Below are positions 1 through 5,625 of a stretch of DNA of 5,625 nt, in pieces (within the stretch, counting starts at the first letter, position 1; the number at the start of each line of letters is the position of its first letter). The position numbers and the translations under genes were made by a program. The DNA comes from an uncultured Ruminococcus sp. GTDB lineage: Bacteria > Bacillota > Clostridia > Oscillospirales > Ruminococcaceae. Below the pieces are notes generated by a model. That model did not search any database and had not been told where the DNA came from. It saw only the letters and a list, made by a program, of their open reading frames with translations. The DNA is taken from the NCBI GenBank assembly GCA_947167535.1, contig CAMVIL010000108.1, forward strand, positions 1 through 5,625, in the 5' to 3' direction.

Positions 1-1718
1 AAATGCTCCGCCACGAAATTGAGCTTATGCTTCTCAAGCTCGGGAAGCATACAGCGCGACATCACAACGGTATCAAGCTGTGAGAAGGGGAAATCTATCC
101 CGCAGCGCTTAGCCGTCTCGCGTATGAATCCGCAGTCGAAGTCGGCGTTGTGAGCGACAAACAGCGGCTTGTCACCGCAGAATTTCTTGAACTCGGCGAG
201 GGCGTCCGCCTCGTCGGGTGCGCCTTTGAGCATATCGTCGGTGATATTGGTAAGCTCGGAGATGAACTCGGTCAGCTCGCGGTGAGGATCGACAAAGGTG
301 TTGAACTCATCGACTATCTCCAGACCTCTCAGCTTGACGGCGCCTATCTCGATTATGCGGTCGTTGGAGGCGTGGGTACCCGTAGTCTCAAGGTCAAAGA
401 CGATGATCTCGTCGGTGAACTTTGTCTTTTCCCAGCCCTTGTATATTACGATATCGTTGTTTACCTCGTAAGCCTCGATACCGAGTATCGTCTTGAAATC
501 TCCGCCGCCCTTGCGTATCGCGGCGGTTTCGTTAACCGCGTTCGGGAAGCCCTGTACCACGCCGTGGTCGGTGATGGCTATTGCCTTGTGACCCCACTCA
601 AATGCGCGGCGCACCAGCTTCGAGGGTGCGGCGAGGGCGTCCATAGCGGACATATTCGTGTGGCAGTGAAGCTCGACGCGCTTGTGCTCTGCCTTGTCTT
701 CGCGCTTGGTCTTTCTGACCTGCATTATGTTCTCGGGGATAAAGTAGAAATTATGGTCGTAGTCGTCCTGCTCTATCTTACCCGTTGTAATTATCGTAGT
801 GCCCTTCTTCATGTTATCGAGCACTGCTGTCAGCTGCTCCTTTGTGAGATTCTTGCCGCGCTTCCAGTTGCTGCTTATCATCTTCATCGTGAGCGATGAG
901 GTGAAGTCGGTAAAGAACAGCGTGGCGATGAGCATACCCTTTTTCGTCTCGCGGGTGTCAACGCTGAATATCTCGCCCCAGACGGTTATCCTGTCTTCGG
1001 ATTCGTTGGAGAGCTCCCACATGGGAGTTGTCTTTTCGGTGGGCAGTATCGGCGCGCCCACCAGCACCTTTGCACCCTCAGCGATTATCGGCAGACCGGT
1101 AAACTCGGTGTCCACCGTGCGGAAGTTTATCTCGGGCTCCTGCTTCTTGGGGGCGCCGCCGCCCTGCTGAACGGGCAGAGGATTGTTTATCGGGATAGCG
1201 TCCAGAAGCTTTTTCTGCTCGTCGGCGTAGGTCTCGTCGTCCAGCTTCAGCACACCGCCCAGCACTATCTTTACGTTTATTGAAAACATCTCATGCACAA
1301 GCTGCGGGAAAGCCACATCTATGCCAGCTTTTTTCAGCACGTCTCCGCCGCCGTGGTCGAGGTCTACATAGAACGTGCCGCAGTCGTATCTTACGACGGC
1401 GTTGTCGAAGAATCCGTTGACCGTCGGGAAGCGGGACTTCAAGAACTGGATAAGCTCAAAGAAGTATTCTCCGGAAAGCATATCGGGAGTGTATTTAAGA
1501 GCGGCGCTGACCGAATAGAGTCCCAGCTTTTCCTTCATGAAATGCTCGAAATCACAGGCGTCGCGGAAGCTCACAAGCTTCCCGCAGCGGATGACCATCA
1601 CCATGCTGCCGCCGTTCGACTCGTCATAGGATATCTTCAGCAGCGTTGCACCATGCAGACTCTCGGGCACCGCATGACCGTAGCCCTCTAAAAATTCCTC
1701 TAGTGTGTATTCCTTCAT
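1..1718 (-). CDS. polC: PolC-type DNA polymerase III alpha subunit, N-terminal part (cut by window edge)
   Basis: This is the replicative DNA polymerase of low-GC Gram-positive bacteria, with polymerase and 3'-5' proofreading activities in one chain. I translated 572 uninterrupted codons from the ATG at 1718. Residues 1-175 resemble the PolC N-terminal domain, followed by a Gly/Lys/Glu-rich linker near 185-197. An OB-fold lies at about 243-335 (VWGEIFSVDTRE, FTDFTSS). The first part of the PHP domain follows, with HCHT at 351-354, NMSAMDA and TDH at 383-385. The exonuclease inserted in the PHP domain shows ExoI DLETTG at 442-447 (D442, E444) and ExoII HNADFD at 523-528 (D528). ExoIII, the rest of PHP, the palm and the fingers lie outside the window. 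Bacillus PolC is about 1,440 residues, so roughly 40% is present. The start is set by an upstream AAGGG; the nearer upstream ATG hits a stop at once. Proofreading looks intact so far. HCHT replaces the more usual HLHT, keeping both histidines. Confidence 0.96.
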   Translation of the reverse strand, partial: MKEYTLEEFLEGYGHAVPESLHGATLLKISYDESNGGSMVMVIRCGKLVSFRDACDFEHFMKEKLGLYSVSAALKYTPDMLSGEYFFELIQFLKSRFPTVNGFFDNAVVRYDCGTFYVDLDHGGGDVLKKAGIDVAFPQLVHEMFSINVKIVLGGVLKLDDETYADEQKKLLDAIPINNPLPVQQGGGAPKKQEPEINFRTVDTEFTGLPIIAEGAKVLVGAPILPTEKTTPMWELSNESEDRITVWGEIFSVDTRETKKGMLIATLFFTDFTSSLTMKMISSNWKRGKNLTKEQLTAVLDNMKKGTTIITTGKIEQDDYDHNFYFIPENIMQVRKTKREDKAEHKRVELHCHTNMSAMDALAAPSKLVRRAFEWGHKAIAITDHGVVQGFPNAVNETAAIRKGGGDFKTILGIEAYEVNNDIVIYKGWEKTKFTDEIIVFDLETTGTHASNDRIIEIGAVKLRGLEIVDEFNTFVDPHRELTEFISELTNITDDMLKGAPDEADALAEFKKFCGDKPLFVAHNADFDCGFIRETAKRCGIDFPFSQLDTVVMSRCMLPELEKHKLNFVAEH

Positions 1719-1726
1719 ATATCCAT

Positions 1727-1731
1727 CCCTT
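1727..1731 (-). promoter_or_regulatory. polC ribosome binding site overlapping the ispG stop codon
   Basis: On the minus strand the ispG stop TAA runs directly into GGG, giving AAGGG eight bases before the polC ATG at 1718-1716. The Shine-Dalgarno therefore shares two bases with the ispG stop codon. This supports the chosen polC start and suggests that ribosomes finishing ispG help initiation on polC; the coupling is inference. Confidence 0.7.
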
Positions 1732-2770
1732 ACAGTTTGTCTATCTCTTCAAGAAGCCGCGGGAGAGCCTGCTCCTCGGGGAGCTTGCAGATCTGCTGTC
1801 CGTGTGAGAACAGCACGACGCAGCCCTTGCCGCCTGCGATACCGATGTCGGCGTTGCCCGACTCCCCGATACCGTTGACCACGCAGCCCATGACCGCCAC
1901 CGTGATATCCTTGTCAACGTCGCGGACTGCCTGCTCGACCTTATTTGCAAGCCCGATGAGGTCTATCTGTGTGCGTCCGCAGGTAGGGCAGGAAACTATC
2001 TTCACGCCGCTGCCCTTTCCGCAGGCTTTGAGGATATCCTTTGCAGCGTATATCTCCTTGACGGGAGTATCGGTCAGCGACACGCGGATAGTCTCGCCTA
2101 TACCGTCGATCAGCAGCGAGCCTATTCCCATCGCGGACTTGATGATGCCCATGCGCTCAGTGCCCGCTTCGGTCACGCCTAGATGCAGCGGGTAATCACA
2201 CTGCTGAGCCAGCAGTCTGTATGCGTTTATCATAGTCGCCACGTTCGAGGACTTTATCGAGATGACGATGTCCTCAAAGTCACAGCGCTCCAGTATCTTC
2301 ACATGACCCATGGCGCTCTCCACCAGCGCTTCGGGAGTGGGCTTGCCGTACTTTTCCAGCAGCTCCTTTTCCAGCGAGCCGCCGTTGACGCCTATGCGTA
2401 TCGGGATATGTCTGCTCTTGCAGGCGTCTACCACCGCGCGTACCTTGTCCTCGCCGCCGATGTTGCCGGGGTTTATGCGTATCTTGTCGATGCCGTTTTC
2501 CGCGCAGGCTAAAGCTATGCGGTAGTCGAAGTGGATGTCCGCTACTATCGGCACGTTCACCGCATTTTTCAGCGCGGGTATCAGCGCAACGGCGTCAAGG
2601 TCGGGAACGGCGGCGCGGATTATCTCGCAGCCCGCAGCCTCAAGCTCCTTTGCCTGCTTCATGCTGCCCTCGATATCGTGAGCTTCCACGTTGAGCATCG
2701 ACTGAATATATATCCTCTTTCCGTCAAGGGTCAGATCTCCGACCTTGACGGGTCTTACGTTTCTTGCCAT
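1730..2770 (-). CDS. ispG: 4-hydroxy-3-methylbut-2-enyl diphosphate synthase (IspG/GcpE)
   Basis: IspG is the cytosolic [4Fe-4S] enzyme that reductively opens 2-C-methyl-D-erythritol 2,4-cyclodiphosphate to HMBPP, the penultimate step of the MEP isoprenoid pathway. The 346 residues are near the length of short bacterial IspG (E. coli about 372). An N-terminal TIM-barrel half contains AAGCEIIRAAVPD (about 45-57), VADIHFDYR (76-84) and RINPGNIG (98-105). The C-terminal iron-sulfur half has CPTCGR (C261, C264) and GCVVNGIGES (C296, E303). The spacing of these three cysteines and the glutamate matches E. coli C270, C273, C305 and E312, so the cluster site is complete. The start is supported by GAGGA eight bases upstream (2779-2783). 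The segment after IQSM reads LNVEAHDIEGS instead of the common TNTDTRDVEAT form. It lies 20 bases after the GNAT gene and 11 before polC, in the same apparent operon as dxr. Confidence 0.97.
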   Translation of the reverse strand: MARNVRPVKVGDLTLDGKRIYIQSMLNVEAHDIEGSMKQAKELEAAGCEIIRAAVPDLDAVALIPALKNAVNVPIVADIHFDYRIALACAENGIDKIRINPGNIGGEDKVRAVVDACKSRHIPIRIGVNGGSLEKELLEKYGKPTPEALVESAMGHVKILERCDFEDIVISIKSSNVATMINAYRLLAQQCDYPLHLGVTEAGTERMGIIKSAMGIGSLLIDGIGETIRVSLTDTPVKEIYAAKDILKACGKGSGVKIVSCPTCGRTQIDLIGLANKVEQAVRDVDKDITVAVMGCVVNGIGESGNADIGIAGGKGCVVLFSHGQQICKLPEEQALPRLLEEIDKL

Positions 2771-2790
2771 AGTTTTAGTCCTCGCATTTT

Positions 2791-3231
2791 TTATGTATCT
2801 ATCCTCACCATTTCGGCGAGGGTCTTGTTTCTGTAACTCAGATCATCACGGACGGTAAAGCCGCACTTCTCCCAGAAGGCGTTGCCGTCTTTGTTTTCGG
2901 AAAAGACCACCAGCGCCACCTTGTTTATGCCCTGCTCTCTGAGAGCCGCCAGAGCCTTATCCACAAGCGCGGCAGCTATCCCGCGGCGTCTGTGCTCCGG
3001 GCTTACTGCCGTGTGGTAGATATACCCGCGCCTTCCGTCATGACCCGCTAGTATAACTCCGACTATTTTCCCCTTCTCCGTTGCGACAAAGCAGGTATCG
3101 GGATTTCTGCCGAGAAATCTCTTTATCCCCGCTTCCGAATCGTCAAGGTCGTTGAGTCCCATGCCCTTGCAGGAAAGCCAGAGAGAATACACCTGCCCGT
3201 AGTCGGCTGCCGTCATTTTCCTGATGTCCAT
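2791..3231 (-). CDS. GNAT family N-acetyltransferase, YpeA-like
   Basis: This is a 146-residue single-domain acetyltransferase expected to move an acetyl group from acetyl-CoA to an amine; the substrate cannot be told from sequence. The GNAT fold is visible from the N-terminal MDIRKMTAADYGQV, through the strand TCFVATEKGKIVGVILAG (about 46-63), to the acetyl-CoA pyrophosphate-binding motif A, VSPEHRRRGIAAALVDKAL (76-94), with RRRGIA at 81-86. The C-terminal NAFWEKCGF (about 117-125) is the usual motif B end. The GHDGRRGYIYHTAV stretch recalls E. coli YpeA (GYDGHRGSAYYLGV, from memory), so it fits the YpeA/RimI-like group better than antibiotic-modifying enzymes. The start has AAGGA nine bases upstream (3241-3245), directly after the rseP stop. 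It sits between rseP and ispG with gaps of 14 and 20 bases, so it is probably co-transcribed. Nothing shows a link to isoprenoid or protease function. Confidence 0.9.
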   Translation of the reverse strand: MDIRKMTAADYGQVYSLWLSCKGMGLNDLDDSEAGIKRFLGRNPDTCFVATEKGKIVGVILAGHDGRRGYIYHTAVSPEHRRRGIAAALVDKALAALREQGINKVALVVFSENKDGNAFWEKCGFTVRDDLSYRNKTLAEMVRIDT

Positions 3232-3245
3232 AATGCCGTTTCCTT

Positions 3246-4310
3246 TTACTTGAACAGCTTGGTCACGTCGCTGACCGTCACCACCAGCATAAGCGCCAGC
3301 AGCAGAGCCATTCCCGCTAAGTGTACCGCGCCCTCGAACTTCGGGTCTACCCTGCGGCGGAAGATAAGCTCAAACAGCAGGAACACCAGCCGTCCGCCGT
3401 CAAGTGCGGGGAGCGGCAGCAGGTTGAATATGCCGATGTTTATCGTAATGAGCGCCGCCATAGTCAGCAGGTCGAGGGCGAGGTAGTGCCAGTCTATGCC
3501 CTTTTCCGACGTGGTCTCTGAATCTATTACGTCGTCTATCTGCTCGACTATGCCCACGGGACCCGAGAGGTCGTTGAGCGAATACTTGCCGCGCACCATA
3601 TCGAACAGCGAGATGTAGATAAGTCTGCCGTAGGTCAGCACCGAGCGTGCGGACTCACCCGTCACCGTAACGGGATTCAGCTTTGTAGGCTTCACCATGA
3701 AGTCGATGTAGAGCGAGTTTTTGTTCTCGCCGTTGTCGCGCAGATCGAAAGTAACGTCGGGAAGGTCTACCTTCTTGCCGTCGCGCTTTACTACCATGTC
3801 GAAAACGCCGTCGTCGTCGTTCTGGAACTTATACACGATATCCGAAGCGGTGAACACTCTCATGCCGTCTACCGCAAGGATCTTGTCGCCCTCTCTGAGC
3901 GAAGCGTTCGACACCGCGTCGTCGTAGAACTTGGAGATAGTGGTCGAGGTGATAGGACCCGACGCACAGGTGTAGATCACCAGAAGTATGAATCCCAGCA
4001 GGATATTCATGACTATACCTGCCGAGACGATCGCTATCTTGCGGGGCGCGCTCTTGGTGCAGAAAGCTCCCTCATCGGTGCTTTCGGAATCCTCGCCCTC
4101 CATAGCGCAGTAGCCGCCTATCGGGAAGGCGCGAAGTGCGAAAAGCGTCTTCTTGCCCTGCTTCTTGAATATCGCAGGACCCATACCGATGGCGAACTCG
4201 TTTACCTTAACGCCGTTCATCCGCGCCACTATGAAGTGACCGAACTCATGTATCACAATGATGATCTCAAAGATGAGCAGCGCGAAAACTATGCTTAGTA
4301 CCTTTGTCAT
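3246..4310 (-). CDS. rseP: RseP/RasP-type site-2 intramembrane zinc metalloprotease
   Basis: This is an M50-family protease of the cytoplasmic membrane. Relatives cut anti-sigma factors within the membrane after a first-site cut, and also clear signal-peptide remnants. Zinc motif HEFGH lies at 21-25 (catalytic E22) in the first membrane segment (about 4-30), followed by GMGP at 42-45 and GGYC at 65-68. A second hydrophobic segment spans about 92-115. One PDZ domain covers about 120-190 (REGDKILAVDG at 139-149). LSGPVGI is at 248-254. A third segment (about 278-300) leads into NLLPLPALDGG at 296-306, whose D304 is the third zinc ligand. A last segment is at about 328-348. At 354 residues it is shorter than Bacillus RasP (about 420) but has all core motifs and one PDZ. 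The start has AGGAG six bases upstream (4317-4321). Its position directly after cdsA and dxr is typical of the family. Its substrates here are unknown. Confidence 0.95.
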   Translation of the reverse strand: MTKVLSIVFALLIFEIIIVIHEFGHFIVARMNGVKVNEFAIGMGPAIFKKQGKKTLFALRAFPIGGYCAMEGEDSESTDEGAFCTKSAPRKIAIVSAGIVMNILLGFILLVIYTCASGPITSTTISKFYDDAVSNASLREGDKILAVDGMRVFTASDIVYKFQNDDDGVFDMVVKRDGKKVDLPDVTFDLRDNGENKNSLYIDFMVKPTKLNPVTVTGESARSVLTYGRLIYISLFDMVRGKYSLNDLSGPVGIVEQIDDVIDSETTSEKGIDWHYLALDLLTMAALITINIGIFNLLPLPALDGGRLVFLLFELIFRRRVDPKFEGAVHLAGMALLLALMLVVTVSDVTKLFK

Positions 4311-4335
4311 GTTTGTCTCCTAACTCAGTTTATGT

Positions 4336-5490
4336 TTATCTGCCAAGACGCTCTATCTCTCTCCTGGCGAAATCTCTTGCGGCTCTGTCTGCGGCAAGCA
4401 CCGTCTCAAGGCTGTCCTGAGGACGGTTCTCCGTGTTCTCGAGAACGTGAGTCACGATCTCGCCGATCTGCAGGAATCTGATCTTTCCGTCGAGGAACGC
4501 TCTGACCGCCACCTCGTTTGCGCCGTTGACCGCCGCAGGCAGGATGCCGCCCTTGCCCGCCGCTTTTATGCAGGCGGTAAGGCAATCGAAGGTATCGAAG
4601 TCGGGCTTTGAGAATGTCAGCGTGCCGTAGTCTGTCAGCGACAGAGGCTTTGTGGGGCACTCAAAGCGGTCGGGGTACAGCAGTGCGTACTGTATCGGTA
4701 TCTTCATATCCGGCACGCCCATCTGCGCGATCACCGAGCTGTCGTTGTAGCAGACCGCCGAATGCACCACGCTCTGGCGGTGTACGACTATCTCTATCTG
4801 TTCGGGTCTCAGGTCGAACAGCCTCATTGCCTCGATGAACTCCAGACCCTTGTTCATAAGTGTAGAACTGTCGATGGTTATTTTGTTCCCCATGCTCCAG
4901 TTGGGGTGGTTGAGCGCCTGCTCGACGGTGACGTCTGCAAGGTCGGCTTTGGTCTTTCCGTAGAAGGGGCCGCCCGAAGCGGTGAGGATTATCCCGCGCA
5001 CCTGTTCGGACTTGTTGCCCTGCAGGCACTGGAATATCGCCGAATGCTCGCTGTCCACGGGGTAGATATGCACGCCCTTCTCGGCGGCTCGTTTCATCAC
5101 AAGCTCACCGCCCGCCACGAGGGTCTCCTTGTTGGCAAGCGCAATATCCACGCCAGCCTCGATAGCCGTAAGGGTAGGCTCAAGGCCCACCATGCCTACC
5201 ACCGAGTTGAGCAGCTTGTCAACTCCGTCGAGGGCGGCTATCTGCTTCAGGCCGTCCATTCCAGTAAGCACCTTGACATCACAGCCCGAGAGAGCCTTCT
5301 CGAGCTCGGGCAGTTTTTCCTCGTTGTAGATACAGGCATACTCCGCGCCTGTCTTCTTCACCTGCCCGGCAAGCAGCTGCACGTTGGAGTGGGCTGCGAG
5401 CGCCTTTATTCTGATATTATGCTTTTCGGCGACCTCTAATGACTGGGTGCCGATAGACCCCGTAGAGCCTAAGATCGATATTGTCTGCAT
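4336..5490 (-). CDS. dxr: 1-deoxy-D-xylulose 5-phosphate reductoisomerase (Dxr/IspC)
   Basis: Dxr is the cytosolic enzyme that rearranges and reduces DXP to 2-C-methyl-D-erythritol 4-phosphate with NADPH, the first committed MEP-pathway step and the fosmidomycin target. The 384 residues are a normal length. The Rossmann nucleotide loop GSTGSIG is at 8-14. ALANKETLVAGG (118-129) and PVDSEHSAIFQ (144-154) follow, the latter giving metal ligands D146 and E148. SGGPF is at 172-176, the flexible active-site loop HPNWSMG at 195-201, and MNKGLEFIEA at 212-221 gives N213, K214 and metal ligand E217. HRQSVVHS spans 237-244 (HPQS in many homologues). The C-terminal helical domain contains VNGANEVAV (321-329). 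It is about ten residues shorter than E. coli Dxr between D146 and E217, where E. coli has an insertion. GAGG at 5501-5504, ten bases upstream, supports the ATG. It lies 76 bases after cdsA and 25 before rseP. Confidence 0.98.
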   Translation of the reverse strand: MQTISILGSTGSIGTQSLEVAEKHNIRIKALAAHSNVQLLAGQVKKTGAEYACIYNEEKLPELEKALSGCDVKVLTGMDGLKQIAALDGVDKLLNSVVGMVGLEPTLTAIEAGVDIALANKETLVAGGELVMKRAAEKGVHIYPVDSEHSAIFQCLQGNKSEQVRGIILTASGGPFYGKTKADLADVTVEQALNHPNWSMGNKITIDSSTLMNKGLEFIEAMRLFDLRPEQIEIVVHRQSVVHSAVCYNDSSVIAQMGVPDMKIPIQYALLYPDRFECPTKPLSLTDYGTLTFSKPDFDTFDCLTACIKAAGKGGILPAAVNGANEVAVRAFLDGKIRFLQIGEIVTHVLENTENRPQDSLETVLAADRAARDFARREIERLGR

Positions 5491-5517
5491 TTTGTAAATA
5501 CCTCAATAAACAGAGCA

Positions 5518-5557
5518 AAGGCTTTATGACTTCGGGTCGCCCCATTCACAAAGCCTT
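5518..5557 (-). other. Strong hairpin in the cdsA-dxr gap, possible terminator, attenuator or processing site
   Basis: In the minus-strand transcript, AAGGCTTTGTGA (5557-5546) pairs with TCATAAAGCCTT (5529-5518) over 12 positions with one G-U pair. Inside, GGG (5543-5541) can pair with CCC (5536-5534) around a GCGA tetraloop (5540-5537), separated from the main stem by an AT/GAAG internal loop. The sequence after the stem is TGCTCTGTTTATTGAGG, with no clean T-run, so a standard intrinsic terminator is doubtful. The stem ends 11 bases before the dxr Shine-Dalgarno (GAGG at 5504-5501, with TT just before it). The structure is seen directly; its role is inferred. Possible roles are a partial terminator after cdsA, an RNase processing or stability element, or an attenuator of dxr and the genes behind it. 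Confidence 0.6.
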
Positions 5558-5566
5558 GTGCTTAGA

Positions 5567-5625
5567 TCACTTTAAAGTTATAAGCGCACCGATCGAGAAC
5601 AGCCAGTACATGAACGGAGCTACCG
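5567..5625 (-). CDS. cdsA: Phosphatidate cytidylyltransferase (CdsA), last 18 codons (cut by window edge)
   Basis: Only the C-terminal tail is present: VAPFMYWLFSIGALITLK followed by TGA at 5569-5567. The hydrophobic tail with VAPFMYW fits the final membrane helix of CdsA, which makes CDP-diacylglycerol from phosphatidic acid and CTP in the cytoplasmic membrane. The identification rests on this short tail together with position, since cdsA directly precedes dxr and rseP in most Bacillota. The other reading frames over this stretch give a less membrane-like tail. The catalytic signature lies outside the window, so the call is good but not certain. Confidence 0.78.
   Translation of the reverse strand, partial: VAPFMYWLFSIGALITLK

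Noticed and set aside
150..899. Plus-strand open frame of 249 codons
   Set aside because: It lies entirely antisense to polC, whose translated motifs (HCHT, DLETTG, TDH) are unmistakable. It shows no recognisable domain, and the composition is as expected for a reversed gene that rarely uses TTA, CTA or TCA codons.
1293..1691. Plus-strand open frame of 132 codons opposite the start of polC
   Set aside because: It is antisense to the polC N-terminal domain, with no plausible ribosome binding site or family resemblance.
2785..2787. Alternative ATG between the GNAT gene and ispG
   Set aside because: This frame reaches a stop after about ten codons and is different from ispG; the ATG at 2770 has GAGGA at the right distance.
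4765..4776. Dxr HRQS in place of HPQS near the active site
   Set aside because: Both nearby histidines are kept, and the second position of this motif varies among Dxr proteins, so loss of function is unlikely.
4661..5029. Minus-strand open frame of 122 codons inside dxr
   Set aside because: It is an out-of-frame reading of dxr; the Arg/Pro/Gln-rich translation is typical of a shifted frame.
4762..5439. Plus-strand open frame of 225 codons
   Set aside because: It is antisense to dxr, has no domain signature, and its length is explained by dxr codon bias.
5518..5557. Hairpin as a plus-strand terminator
   Set aside because: No plus-strand gene enters this stretch, and the sequence after the stem on that strand (GTGCTTAGATC) has no T-run.

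Overview
The window holds six genes, all on the minus strand and closely packed. Reading in the direction of transcription (right to left), they are: the last 18 codons of cdsA (CDP-diglyceride synthase), dxr (DXP reductoisomerase), rseP (site-2 membrane metalloprotease), a small GNAT N-acetyltransferase, ispG (HMBPP synthase), and the first 572 codons of polC (Gram-positive-type replicative DNA polymerase III alpha subunit). The polC reading frame runs off the left edge of the window.

The PolC-type polymerase, with a proofreading exonuclease carried inside the polypeptide, points to Bacillota (Firmicutes). The order cdsA-dxr-rseP-ispG-polC is the familiar arrangement in Clostridia. GC content looks somewhat above half by eye. 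Isoleucine is coded mainly by ATA (23 of 38 Ile codons in the visible part of polC). Together these suggest a gut- or rumen-type member of the Ruminococcus/Oscillospiraceae group; that lineage placement is inference.

Layout: 1-1718 polC (partial), 1730-2770 ispG, 2791-3231 GNAT, 3246-4310 rseP, 4336-5490 dxr, 5567-5625 cdsA (partial). The four gaps from dxr to polC are only 11 to 25 bases, and each contains a Shine-Dalgarno sequence. In the gap before polC the Shine-Dalgarno overlaps the ispG stop codon. This looks like one polycistronic unit. The only larger gap, 76 bases between cdsA and dxr, carries a strong hairpin: 12 pairs plus a GGG/CCC tip closed by a GCGA tetraloop.

Dxr and IspG catalyse an early and a late step of the MEP isoprenoid pathway, which supplies the undecaprenyl carrier lipid. 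CdsA feeds phospholipid synthesis, RseP cleaves membrane proteins, and PolC copies the chromosome, so the cluster joins envelope growth to replication. I saw no mobile element, CRISPR array, tRNA, rRNA or phage gene, and no convincing novel system. The less ordinary points are the GNAT gene between rseP and ispG, the intergenic hairpin, and an atypical N-terminal segment in IspG.
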